The notes beneath the pieces are model-generated. The model searched no databases and was not told the DNA's origin. It saw only the letters and a program-made list of their open reading frames with translations. Both the position numbers and the translations under genes were made by a program. Source: Prauserella_A sp040645195 (lineage in GTDB: Bacteria > Actinomycetota > Actinomycetes > Mycobacteriales > Pseudonocardiaceae). From it: a stretch of 64,000 bases of DNA. Positions 50,124 through 58,078 of the stretch are shown one piece after another. The stretch lies in assembly GCF_040645195.1 (NCBI RefSeq), contig NZ_JBEYXW010000002.1, positions 1-64,000 on the forward strand, given 5' to 3'. Within the stretch, counting starts at the first letter, position 1. Each line of letters begins with the position of its first letter.

Positions 50124-51351
50124 GATCCTCGTCGTCGGCGCGGGCCAGTCTGGTCTGCAGCTCGCGTTGACGCTGCGGGAACACGACTACGACGTCACGG
50201 TGATGTCGGCACGGACGCCGGAGGAGATCCGTGGCGGGCGGGTCATGTCCACGCAGTGCATGTTCCACGCCTCGCTGCAGCACGAACGCGACCACGGGCT
50301 CAACCTGTGGGAGGAGCAGACCGTGCGCGTCGAGGGCCTCGGCGTGTCGATCGCGGGCCCGGACTCCAGCCGTGTGATGGACTGGGTGGCCAAACTGGAC
50401 AACTACGCGCAGTCGGTGGACCAGCGCGTGAAGATGGCCGGCTGGCTGGAACTGTTCGAGGAACGGGGCGGCAAGCTCATCACCCACGGCGTCACCACCG
50501 CCGACCTCAATGCGCTCGCCGCAATGTACGACCTCGTCGTCGTCGCGGCGGGCAAGGGCGAGCTGGTGCAGCTGTTCGACCGGGATCCGTCGCGCTCGCC
50601 CTACACCAAGCCGCAGCGTGCGCTGTCGGTGGCCTACGTCCACGGCATGACACCGCGGCCCGAGCACCCGGACTTCTCCGCGGTGCGGTTCAACATCATC
50701 CCTGGCGTCGGAGAGCTGTTCATCATCCCGGGCTACACACTCACCGGGAACTGCGAAATCCTGTTCTTCGAAGGGATTCCCGGCGGGCCGCTCGACTGCT
50801 GGGCCGACCGCCCCGGCCCGGCGGAGCACCTCGATCGCTTTCTCGGGCTGATGAAGCAGTTCCTGCCGTGGGAGTACGACCGCTGCGCCGATGCGGAGCT
50901 GACCGACGCGCGGGCCACGCTCGCAGGCGCTTACACGCCGATGGTCCGGCGGCCGGTCGGTGAGCTGCCATCGGGGCACGCCGTACTCGGCATGGCCGAC
51001 GTGGTCGTCGCCAACGACCCGATCACCGGCCAGGGCTCGAACAACGCGGCCAAGTGCGCCGCCGTCTACCTCGACCGGATCCTGGAGCGCGGTGAGCAGC
51101 CGTTCGACCGGGAGTGGATGGAGAACACGTTCGAGCGGTACTGGGACTACGCCCAGCACGTGACACAGTGGACGAACGCGATGCTGCAGCCGCCGCCCCC
51201 GCACGTGCTGGAGATCCTCGGCGCGGCTCAGGTGAACCCAGTGGTGGCGAGGCGGTTCGGCAACGGGTTCACCGACCCGACCGACTTCCAGCACTGGTTC
51301 CTCGACCCACAGAAGGCAGCCGACTACCTGGCGAGCGTCGCCAAGGACTGA
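50116..51351 (+). CDS. Styrene/indole-monooxygenase-like FAD protein (StyA type) at the end of the conservon
   Basis: The 411-residue flavoprotein begins ILVVGAGQSGLQLALTLREHDYDVTVMSART, a GxGxxG dinucleotide fold, and contains GGRVMSTQCMFHASLQHERD and NDPITGQGSNNAAKCAAVYL, as in StyA-type monooxygenases. These epoxidise alkenes or oxidise indole with FADH2 from a separate reductase. No flavin reductase gene is nearby. The start overlaps cvnD by 8 bp, so it belongs to the conservon transcript, where Streptomyces conservons often carry a cytochrome P450. The physiological substrate is unknown. Confidence 0.88.
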   Translation: MRKILVVGAGQSGLQLALTLREHDYDVTVMSARTPEEIRGGRVMSTQCMFHASLQHERDHGLNLWEEQTVRVEGLGVSIAGPDSSRVMDWVAKLDNYAQSVDQRVKMAGWLELFEERGGKLITHGVTTADLNALAAMYDLVVVAAGKGELVQLFDRDPSRSPYTKPQRALSVAYVHGMTPRPEHPDFSAVRFNIIPGVGELFIIPGYTLTGNCEILFFEGIPGGPLDCWADRPGPAEHLDRFLGLMKQFLPWEYDRCADAELTDARATLAGAYTPMVRRPVGELPSGHAVLGMADVVVANDPITGQGSNNAAKCAAVYLDRILERGEQPFDREWMENTFERYWDYAQHVTQWTNAMLQPPPPHVLEILGAAQVNPVVARRFGNGFTDPTDFQHWFLDPQKAADYLASVAKD

Positions 51352-51355
51352 CATT

Positions 51356-51399
51356 CGCAGTGAGGGCCGCCCAGCACAGGCAGGGTGGCCCTCACTGCG
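51356..51399. terminator. Strong bidirectional terminator
   Basis: CGCAGTGAGGGCC (51356-51368) pairs perfectly with GGCCCTCACTGCG (51387-51399) around an 18-nt loop. It separates the conservon transcript from the convergent amidohydrolase gene and includes the latter's stop codon. Thirteen uninterrupted pairs make it the strongest stem seen in this window. Confidence 0.9.
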
Positions 51400-52414
51400 T
51401 TGGGTAGGTGTTCCGGTAGAGCTGCTCGGCGTTGCGCCACAGGATCGCCTCGCGTGCGGAGTCGTCCAGCGCGGCCAGCAGCCGGTCGGCGCCGTCGCCG
51501 TGGTAGTGCGGGCGGTCGCTGGCATAGACCAGCCAGTCGGCCGGACGCAGCATCTCCAGTACCTGCTCCAGTTCCTGCGGTGCCGTGGGCAGGTGCGCGG
51601 GCTGTGTTGTTGCCCGCACGTGCTGGTACACGTACTCGCTCGGCCGTTGTTTGACCCACGGCACCTCGCGCCAGATACCCTTCCACTCCTTGTCGAGGCG
51701 CCACAGCAGTGATGGCAGCCAGGAGAATCCACACTCGGCCAGGCACACCCGCAGCGCGGGGATCTTCTCGAAGACACCTTCCGCGATCAGGCTCACCAGC
51801 TGGCTTTGGACGACCTGGGAATTGCTCAGGTAGTCCTCGAGATAGGTCGCCGTGAACCCGGTCGGTGTCGGCGCACTGCCGACCCGGCCCCAGGCGTGCA
51901 GGCACACCGCGAGATCGTGCCGTGCCGCGGCCTCGAGCACCGGGTGGAACCGTGCGTTGCCGTAGCGTACGTCCAGACCACGGACCGGCAGCAGGACCTG
52001 GACGAACCGGTCATCGTCCGCGAGCCGCTCGATCTCGGTGACCGCCGCATCGGTGTCCAGTGTGGACACCGAGATGCTGCCGCGCAGCCGCGCATCGCGG
52101 GCCAGCCAGTGCTCGCGGACCCAGTCGTTGACCGCGCGGGCGAGTGCGGCCTCGAAGTAGGGGTTGCGGCTGACGTCGAAGGCGGTCAGGCAGGTCAGCA
52201 CCGCGTGGCGCACGTCGCCAGGCAGGTGCTCCCGCAACGCCTCGACGGCGCCGGGCACGGAGCCGGACGTCTCGGCCCCGGCCGGGTAGGCACCGCCAAG
52301 GGTCGGTGACAGCTGCAGGTTCGCGTCGGCGATGTACTCGCGCCAGTACTCGTCGAGGTAGGGCAGCAGATCGGTGAACGAGCTGGGCGCGCAGTGCAGG
52401 TCGGTGTCGATCAT
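51392..52414 (-). CDS. Amidohydrolase family 2 (ACMSD-like) protein
   Basis: The 340-residue TIM-barrel protein starts at ATG 52414 (MIDTDLHCAPSSF) with DLHC in place of the usual DxHxH metal motif. Later segments VCLHAWGR, AECGFSWLPSLLWRLDK and WLVYASDRPHYHGD match PF04909 amidohydrolases, which are decarboxylases or hydrolases of cyclic or aromatic acids. It is paralogous to the gene just upstream, with an ATGA overlap. Metal ligands look partly changed, so the chemistry is uncertain. Confidence 0.85.
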   Translation of the reverse strand: MIDTDLHCAPSSFTDLLPYLDEYWREYIADANLQLSPTLGGAYPAGAETSGSVPGAVEALREHLPGDVRHAVLTCLTAFDVSRNPYFEAALARAVNDWVREHWLARDARLRGSISVSTLDTDAAVTEIERLADDDRFVQVLLPVRGLDVRYGNARFHPVLEAAARHDLAVCLHAWGRVGSAPTPTGFTATYLEDYLSNSQVVQSQLVSLIAEGVFEKIPALRVCLAECGFSWLPSLLWRLDKEWKGIWREVPWVKQRPSEYVYQHVRATTQPAHLPTAPQELEQVLEMLRPADWLVYASDRPHYHGDGADRLLAALDDSAREAILWRNAEQLYRNTYPTQ

Positions 52415-53448
52415 CGGCGGCTCCCGTACAGTCGCTGCCCGTTCGTCGTCATGATCGCCTGGCGCAGCGGCGCGGGCAGTGCGGCGAGTGCCATGGCAGG
52501 CGAGTCGAAGTCCCAGTGCGGGTAGTCGGAGGAGAACACGATCCGGTCGGTCATGCCGGTGTGCTCCAGCGCGGCGGTCAGGTGGCGCGGGTCTTCGGGT
52601 TCCTCGATCGGCTGAGTCGTGAACCAGAAATGCTCCCGCAGGTACTCCGACGGCGCCCGGCGCAAAGCCGGGGTGTCCGCACGCAGCAGCGCCCATGCTT
52701 CGTCCAGCGCCCACATCAGCGGGGCCAGCCAGGAGATACCACCCTCGACCAGCACCACCTGCAGCTGCGGGAGCTCCTCGAACACGCCCGAGCACACGAG
52801 GCTCGTCGCTGCCGTGGCCGTGGCGTTGCCGTACCACGCATGCTGTTCCAGATAGAACGACGGCCAGCCGTCTCCGCGATGCCCCTCGATCCCGCCGAGG
52901 TGCATGGCGACCGGCAAGCCGGCCCGCGCAGCGGCCGCGTAGATCGGCCGGTACTTGGCGTTGCCCGGCGGAAGTTCGGTGCCGACCGGGAACAGGACCT
53001 GGACGAAGCGTTCGTCACCGGCCAGCCGTTCGATCTCCGCGACGGCCGCCTCCGGCGATTCGTGCGGCACACACAGCGAGCTGCGCAGCCGCGGTTCCGG
53101 GTCGAGGAAGAGCTCACGCAGTGCGTCGTTGAGCGCACGGCACAGCGCGGCGGCGTAACCGGTCTCCTCGGCACCGAAAGTGTGGCCCTGCATGGGAATC
53201 AGCACGCCGAAGTCCACATCGTACTTGTCGAGCAGCTGCGTGCGCAGCAGTTCGAGGTCGCTGCCGGGCAGCCCGTCCTGCGGCCAGGAATCAACGCGCA
53301 TGCCGCCGTTGCGGACACGGGGATAGATCAGCGGGGGAGGGGCGATCCGCGTGCCGAAGGCGGCGAACTTGCTACGCCATGGCTCGTCCAGCCGCGCGAG
53401 CAGGTCCGCGGCCGAGACGTTCGGGTGGATGTCGGCGTCGACGTTCAC
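52411..53448 (-). CDS. Amidohydrolase family 2 (ACMSD-like) protein, paralogue
   Basis: The 345-residue protein begins MNVDADIHPNVSAADLLARL and shows PVAMHLGGIEGH, VLVEGGISWLAPLMWALDEAW and IVFSSDYPHWDFDSP, the histidine and aspartate metal positions of PF04909. It is clearly related to the following gene, suggesting an old tandem duplication and possibly a heteromeric pair. It lies between a Rieske protein gene and its paralogue, with 4-bp overlaps at both ends. Together they suggest a catabolic step on an aromatic or cyclic acid. Confidence 0.87.
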   Translation of the reverse strand: MNVDADIHPNVSAADLLARLDEPWRSKFAAFGTRIAPPPLIYPRVRNGGMRVDSWPQDGLPGSDLELLRTQLLDKYDVDFGVLIPMQGHTFGAEETGYAAALCRALNDALRELFLDPEPRLRSSLCVPHESPEAAVAEIERLAGDERFVQVLFPVGTELPPGNAKYRPIYAAAARAGLPVAMHLGGIEGHRGDGWPSFYLEQHAWYGNATATAATSLVCSGVFEELPQLQVVLVEGGISWLAPLMWALDEAWALLRADTPALRRAPSEYLREHFWFTTQPIEEPEDPRHLTAALEHTGMTDRIVFSSDYPHWDFDSPAMALAALPAPLRQAIMTTNGQRLYGSRR

Positions 53449-53906
53449 CGGTCACTCCTCGCTCGCGTGTCGACCACCACGTAGTCCTCCTCGACGCTGA
53501 CGGTGAAGGTCTCGGCCACATAGGGTCCGGGGACCCGGTCGGGGAACTTCAGCGCCGCATCCTCGTTCAGGTCCTGTCCGGGACGCACCGACACCTCGTA
53601 ACTGCGGGCGGGCCGCTCGCCAGGGCCGAGAAAGGACTGGCCGGTGACGAGGTCGTACTCCCAGCCGTGCCAGGGACAGGCGAGCAGCGTGCGTTCTCCG
53701 GTCACCCGGACGTCGCCCGGCCCGTCCGACCGGGCCCATGGCACCGTCCGGCCGAGACACAGTGGACCGCTCTGATGAGGACAGGAATTGTTGATCGCAT
53801 AGAACCGGTCGCCGACCCGGAACACCCCGATCGACCGCTTCCCGATCTGGATGATCCGCCGTTGGCCCGGAAGGAAATCCGCGACTCGCGCCACTGCAAC
53901 CCGCAT
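53445..53906 (-). CDS. Rieske [2Fe-2S] protein
   Basis: The 153-residue protein has both Rieske ligand pairs: C42-x-H44 in NNSCPHQSGPLC and C77-x2-H80 in LACPWHGWEYD. ATG 53906 (MRVAVARV) was chosen; a longer frame starts in the A/T-rich promoter. A small soluble Rieske ferredoxin normally passes electrons to an oxygenase, yet none lies next to it; its neighbours are two amidohydrolases. It heads the operon. The upstream spacer (53907-54154) has an A/T-rich segment at 53925-53955 with GTAGTAC that may be its promoter. Confidence 0.9.
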   Translation of the reverse strand: MRVAVARVADFLPGQRRIIQIGKRSIGVFRVGDRFYAINNSCPHQSGPLCLGRTVPWARSDGPGDVRVTGERTLLACPWHGWEYDLVTGQSFLGPGERPARSYEVSVRPGQDLNEDAALKFPDRVPGPYVAETFTVSVEEDYVVVDTRARSDR

Positions 53907-54085
53907 GCGGTCGACAGTAGGAAAACATGCTTGCGTAGTACAACAAATAATGTGTCTGCCTGCCATCAATCCCGCTGATGGCCTTCGTATTACGGGTCGA
54001 TAACCGTTGGTGACATTCTCACCGAGCCGCGCGACCTAGTCGGCGTTGGCGTTTGTGGCGCTCTCTGGGACCCGACCGGCGTGGT

Positions 54086-54099
54086 GGGCAGTTGGGCCC
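54086..54099. promoter_or_regulatory. DosR/DevR-like box upstream of the CBS-BON gene
   Basis: GGGCAGTTGGGCCC, or GGGCCCAACTGCCC on the other strand, matches GGGMCSAANGWCCC at most positions. It lies 56 bp before the ATG at 54155. A weaker GGGACC half-site is at 54067. Confidence 0.5.
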
Positions 54100-54154
54100 T
54101 AGCCACTTCCCGGCGCCACGAGCAGTGTGGCCGCTGTGACGAGGAGGATTCCCC

Positions 54155-54850
54155 ATGACTGAGCAGGTCACCGATCCGGCAGTGCGGGACGTGATGACCC
54201 CCCAGCCGCACGCCGTGGCACCCGACACCGGGTTCAAGGCGATCGCGGAGCTGCTGGCAGCGCATCAGATCAGCGCCGTCGCCGTGGTGGACTCCGGCGG
54301 GAGACCCGTCGGGGTCGTGTCAGAGGCCGATCTGCTGCACAAGCGGGACCAGCCCAAGCACCGCCTGCACCGTCACGGGCTGGCCCGGCACCGTGCGGGC
54401 GACCGCCTGCGCCGGGCAAGGTCCCGCTGCGCCAAGGAACTGATGACCACACCGGTGGTCACAGTCGAGGCAGGCGCGCCGGTGAGCCACGCCGCCGGTG
54501 AGCTGGAACGCCATCACGTGCACAGGCTCTTCGTGGTGGAGAACGGCACGCTGGTCGGCGTGCTGTCCCGGCGCGACGTCATCGGCGCCTGCACCCGGCC
54601 CGACGACGAGATCCGGCGCGACGTCGCCAACGACGTGTTCGACCGGATGATGTGGGTGGACTTGCGCGAGGTCGGCATCGGCGTGGAGCGTGGTGTGGTC
54701 ACGCTGCTCGGGCAGCTGCCGCGCCGCAGCGACATCGCGCTGGCCGGCCGGCTCACGCGGGACGTACCCGGTGTCGTCGAGGTCCGCAACCGGCTGGGCT
54801 ACGTGTGGGACGACCACCCCGATGGCAGGCGCACGGGAGTGCGTGCGTGA
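54155..54850 (+). CDS. CBS-domain pair with C-terminal BON domain (Hrp1-like)
   Basis: The 231-residue protein has two CBS domains (VRDVMTPQPHAVAPDTGFK, about 10-65; CAKELMTTPVVTVEAGAPV, about 92-145) joined by a His/Arg-rich linker, then a BON domain (VGIGVERGVVTLLGQLPRRSD, about 170-215). CBS pairs bind adenine nucleotides. The simpler relative Rv2626c (Hrp1) is a DosR-regulon protein. RBS GAGGAGG precedes ATG 54155. A USP gene follows after 35 bp and is probably co-transcribed. Confidence 0.88.
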   Translation: MTEQVTDPAVRDVMTPQPHAVAPDTGFKAIAELLAAHQISAVAVVDSGGRPVGVVSEADLLHKRDQPKHRLHRHGLARHRAGDRLRRARSRCAKELMTTPVVTVEAGAPVSHAAGELERHHVHRLFVVENGTLVGVLSRRDVIGACTRPDDEIRRDVANDVFDRMMWVDLREVGIGVERGVVTLLGQLPRRSDIALAGRLTRDVPGVVEVRNRLGYVWDDHPDGRRTGVRA

Positions 54851-54885
54851 CGGTGGCCACCGACTGAGCAGGCTCTCCTCACCCC

Positions 54886-55731
54886 ATGAGTCCATCCGCT
54901 ACTCACCGGCCGGTGCTCGCCGCGGTGGACGGTTCACCGGCAGCACTGGCCGGGGTGCGTTGGGCGGCCCGCGAGGCCATCCGGCGGGAAGCGCCCCTGC
55001 ACCTCGTACACGCCTGCGACACCGCGCGGCCGCTGCGGGCGGAGCCGGGGCGCCGGTGGCTGGATGCCGCGGTGCGCGCGGCGACCGAGGCGGCACCGGG
55101 AGCCTGCCTGGACTGGAACCTCTGCTTCGGGGACACCGCGGACACCTTGATCGAGCGATCGGCGGCCGCCAGCGTGCTCGTGCTGGGCTCGCGTGGCGTC
55201 GGCCGGTTCCGCCGGGTCCTGGCGGGGTCGGTCTCCAGCGCCGTGTGCGCGCACGCCTGGTGCCCGGTGGTGGTCGTCGCGGGCGGCACCGCGCCCGTGC
55301 GGCCGGGCGCGATCGTGGTGGGCACCGACGAATCGGCGCCGAGCGCGCGGGCCCTGCGCTTCGCGCTGGAGGAGGCGGCCGGCCGCGAGGCCCCGCTGGT
55401 CGCCGTCCGCGTGTGGCGCGAGGCCTGGGCGGAGGTGCCCGTGTTGCCACCGCGCGGTCAGCCGGACGATCCCGCGGACCAGGCACGCCGCGCGCTGGAG
55501 GTCGAGTTGGCCGGCTGGCGGGAGAAGTACCCGGAGGTGGACATCGCCGGCCGAGTGGTGCACGCGCACCGGCCCGCGGACGCGTTGCTGGCCGCGGCCG
55601 CTGACGCTGCGCTACTCGTGGTCGGCTCCCGCGGGCGCGATACCGCGGCCGGTGCGCTGTTGGGCTCGACCAGCCAGCAGCTGGTGCGGCGAGCGCAGTG
55701 CCCGCTCGCGGTCCTGCCGGCTTCGCACTGA
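54886..55731 (+). CDS. Tandem-domain universal stress protein
   Basis: The 281-residue protein has two UspA domains with loops GSRGVGRFRRVLAGSVSS and GSRGRDTAAGALLGSTS. The second conserves the ATP-binding G-x2-G-x9-G-S/T spacing and the first is close. It follows the CBS-BON gene in the same direction. A terminator-like stem lies just downstream. Probably induced in growth arrest together with its neighbour. Confidence 0.9.
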   Translation: MSPSATHRPVLAAVDGSPAALAGVRWAAREAIRREAPLHLVHACDTARPLRAEPGRRWLDAAVRAATEAAPGACLDWNLCFGDTADTLIERSAAASVLVLGSRGVGRFRRVLAGSVSSAVCAHAWCPVVVVAGGTAPVRPGAIVVGTDESAPSARALRFALEEAAGREAPLVAVRVWREAWAEVPVLPPRGQPDDPADQARRALEVELAGWREKYPEVDIAGRVVHAHRPADALLAAAADAALLVVGSRGRDTAAGALLGSTSQQLVRRAQCPLAVLPASH

Positions 55732-55741
55732 CCACTGTGGA

Positions 55742-55758
55742 CCCCGGAGCGGGGGTTT
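55742..55758 (+). terminator. Short terminator-like hairpin after the USP gene
   Basis: CCCCG-GAG-CGGGG (55742-55754) is a 5-bp all-GC stem followed by GTTT, eleven bases after the USP stop. It could end the CBS-BON/USP transcript. Confidence 0.5.
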
Positions 55759-55948
55759 CACGCCGCGCCGGCGGGGCGGTGGTGTCGCCATTCTCACAAC
55801 GCCATGGTGTGTTCCACCAGACGATGCCGTTGAAACACCGGCCGTTGTGCTGGGAATCTGGAATTACCGGGCAGTGCTGAGCTGGCAATTCGAGACGAAC
55901 CGAAAAGCAGGGGGTCGGTGCGACGTGGGAGTATCCAACGGAAGAACC

Positions 55949-56512
55949 ATGCGCCTGTGGAGGCGCCTCTACATCGGCCGTAACCCACTCGCCCGGCCGG
56001 GCGACCGGCTCGAAGCCCGGCTGCTGGTGACGTTCCTTCTGCTTGCTCTCGCCGCTATCCCGATGGCCGCATCGCTGGGCAGCGAGACCTACGCCGGGCG
56101 GCTGGCCGAGGCCGCCGACGAGGCAGGCACCAGGTACCAGACGACCGCGGAGCTGCTGGCCGACGCACCCGTGACCGTCCCCACGAGTGAGGTCGAGAGC
56201 GCCGATGTCGCAGCGACCTGGCGGTTGCCGGACGGCACGCAGCATGTGGGGGAGGTCCCGGCCCACCGGGGAGCGGCGCGGGGCACCGAGGTCCCCATCT
56301 GGCTCGACGAGCGGGGCAACCTCACGGAGCCACCCACGACCAGGATCGGAGCGGCCACTGACGCCACGAGTGTCGCGCTGTCGGTGTGGCTCGGTGTGGT
56401 CATGTTGTGCGCCTTGGTGTTCCTCACGGTCCGCGGCGTTCTCTCCCGGTTCCGGTCCACTCAGTGGGCCAGGGACTGGGCCCGCGTGGAGCGCGAATGG
56501 ACGCGCCGCTGA
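55949..56512 (+). CDS. Rv1733c-like membrane protein
   Basis: The 187-residue protein begins MRLWRRLYIGRNPLARPGDRLEA, followed by a membrane helix (LLVTFLLLALAAIPMAASLG), an external domain of about 95 residues, a second helix (VALSVWLGVVMLCALVFLTV) and the tail STQWARDWARVEREW. This is the layout and sequence pattern of M. tuberculosis Rv1733c, a DosR-regulon membrane protein of unknown function. ATG 55949 has GGAAG close by; a GTG at 55925 is an alternative. The 217-bp leader (55732-55948) is lower in GC than its surroundings and holds nothing else recognisable. Confidence 0.82.
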   Translation: MRLWRRLYIGRNPLARPGDRLEARLLVTFLLLALAAIPMAASLGSETYAGRLAEAADEAGTRYQTTAELLADAPVTVPTSEVESADVAATWRLPDGTQHVGEVPAHRGAARGTEVPIWLDERGNLTEPPTTRIGAATDATSVALSVWLGVVMLCALVFLTVRGVLSRFRSTQWARDWARVEREWTRR

Positions 56513-56575
56513 GCCGAAGGGCCCACGTACGCGAGGCCCATCGGCTCCGCCGCGCCGGCCGCGTGCTGCCGTAGC

Positions 56576-56588
56576 GTCCTGATAGGAC
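56576..56588 (+). promoter_or_regulatory. Perfect 13-bp palindrome GTCCT-GAT-AGGAC before the alcohol dehydrogenase
   Basis: The palindrome ends four bases before the GGAGGAGG ribosome site (56592-56599). It could be an operator or, as RNA, a small hairpin that affects ribosome access. Confidence 0.4.
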
Positions 56589-56604
56589 ACCGGAGGAGGC
56601 GCAG

Positions 56605-57624
56605 ATGAGCGCGACATCCCTGATGCGTGCCTGGCGGGTGCGCAGGCCGGGGTCGATCTCCACCGGGCCTCTGGCCCTCGACGAGGAACGCCTCCCGCGG
56701 CCCGCCGCGGGTGAACTGCTCCTGCGCGTGCTGGTGTGCGGGGTGTGCCGGACGGATCTGCATGTCGCCGAGGGTGACCTGCCCGTCCACCGCCCGGCGG
56801 TGATCCCGGGGCACGAGATCGTCGGCGAAGTCGTGGCTGTCGGCGATGCGGTGACTGGCGCGGACTTCGCCATCGGTGACCGGGCGGGTGCCGCGTGGTT
56901 GCGCGGTACGTGCGGGCACTGCCGCTACTGCCTGCGTGGCGCGGAGAACCTGTGCCCGGAATCGGTCTACACCGGTTGGGACGCCGACGGTGGTTACGCC
57001 GAGTACACGACGGTGCCCGCCGCCTACGCCCATCGGTTGCCTGGCGGCTACAGCGATGCCGAGCTGGCTCCGCTGCTCTGCGCCGGCATCATCGGCTACC
57101 GGGCACTGCGCAGGGCCGAGCTGCCCGCCGGTGGGCGGCTCGGTATCTACGGCTTCGGCGCGAGCGCCCACCTGGCGGCACAGGTGGCCATGGCCGAAGG
57201 TGCCCGTGTGCATGTCATGACACGCAGCGCGCAGGCCCGTGACCTGGCCCGGCAGCTGGGCGCCGCCTCGGTTCAGGGCGCCGCGGAACCGCCACCGGAG
57301 CCGCTCGACTCGGCGATCCTCTTCGCGCCGGTCGGTGACCTCGTGCCACCGGCACTCGCCGCGCTCGATCGCGGTGGAACGCTCGCCATCGCCGGGATCC
57401 ACCTCACCGACGTGCCGCCGCTGAACTATGAGCGGCACCTGTTCCAGGAACGGCAACTGCGCAGTGTCACGGCCAACACCCGCGCCGACGCGCGCGAGTT
57501 CCTCGGCTTCGCCGCCCGGCATCGGCTACAGGTGACGACGACGGCGTACCCCCTCGACGCGGCCGACCGTGCACTCGCCGATCTGGCGGCTGACCGGGTG
57601 AACGGCGCTGCAGTGCTCAGTTGA
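56605..57624 (+). CDS. Zinc-dependent alcohol dehydrogenase (MDR family)
   Basis: The 339-residue protein has catalytic zinc ligands in VCGVCRTDLHVAEGD (Cys, Asp) and PGHEIVGEV (His-Glu), the structural zinc cysteines in RGTCGHCRYCLRGAENLCPE (four), and an NAD(P) fold with GIYGFGASAHLAAQVA. All zinc ligands are present. It would interconvert an alcohol and an aldehyde, which fits the redox needs of anaerobic or stressed cells. Strong RBS GGAGGAGG. It follows the Rv1733c-like gene by 92 bp and ends 1 bp before a convergent membrane-protein gene. Confidence 0.9.
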   Translation: MSATSLMRAWRVRRPGSISTGPLALDEERLPRPAAGELLLRVLVCGVCRTDLHVAEGDLPVHRPAVIPGHEIVGEVVAVGDAVTGADFAIGDRAGAAWLRGTCGHCRYCLRGAENLCPESVYTGWDADGGYAEYTTVPAAYAHRLPGGYSDAELAPLLCAGIIGYRALRRAELPAGGRLGIYGFGASAHLAAQVAMAEGARVHVMTRSAQARDLARQLGAASVQGAAEPPPEPLDSAILFAPVGDLVPPALAALDRGGTLAIAGIHLTDVPPLNYERHLFQERQLRSVTANTRADAREFLGFAARHRLQVTTTAYPLDAADRALADLAADRVNGAAVLS

Positions 57625-57625
57625 G

Positions 57626-57973
57626 CTACTGGCTCATGCCGGCGAACAGGAAGCGCAGCAGCACGGCGAACGGCAGCGACACCAGCACGAGCTGGCCGAA
57701 CGACCACGCCGACGTGCTGCGCCGGGCGATGAGCCAGGTGGCCAGCGCGGCGAGCAGAGCGGGAACGACCATCGACCCGACGAACGCGCCCGCCTGCCTC
57801 GCCGTCGGCATGCCGGCGACGAGCACGGCGAGGACGAAGTTGACCGGGACCCACACCAGGGTGGCCAGCAGCGCCCTGCCGAAAGTAGGGCGGGCGGGCG
57901 GTGGCGGCGGAGCGGGCGGCCCCCAGTTGCCGGGCTGCTGGTGCTGTGGTTGCTGGTTGTGCGGGAAAGTCAT
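57626..57973 (-). CDS. Small membrane protein with Pro/Gln-rich N-terminus
   Basis: Starting at ATG 57973 (MTFPHNQQPQHQQPG), this 115-residue protein has a Pro/Gln-rich cytoplasmic segment and three hydrophobic helices (LATLVWVPVNFVLAVLVAG; FVGSMVVPALLAALATWL; FGQLVLVSLPFAVLLRFLF). No ribosome site is obvious for this ATG, and the frame extends to 58042. I do not recognise the family. Similar short proline-headed membrane proteins are common in actinobacteria. It may follow the dormancy operon ending at 58079. Confidence 0.6.
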   Translation of the reverse strand: MTFPHNQQPQHQQPGNWGPPAPPPPPARPTFGRALLATLVWVPVNFVLAVLVAGMPTARQAGAFVGSMVVPALLAALATWLIARRSTSAWSFGQLVLVSLPFAVLLRFLFAGMSQ

Positions 57974-58078
57974 GGGAAAGGCGCGGCTCTTCGGTTTCGG
58001 GCCCACGGGACCGGGACGTCGGGTTCGCCGCCATGATGGCATCCGGCTGCCCGCTGGTCTGATCCAGGTACCTCGCGC

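Noticed and set aside
56576..56588. DosR-type box before the alcohol dehydrogenase
   Set aside because: The palindrome reads GTCC...GGAC, the inverse arm order of the GGGAC...GNCCC boxes, so it is listed only as an unassigned palindrome.
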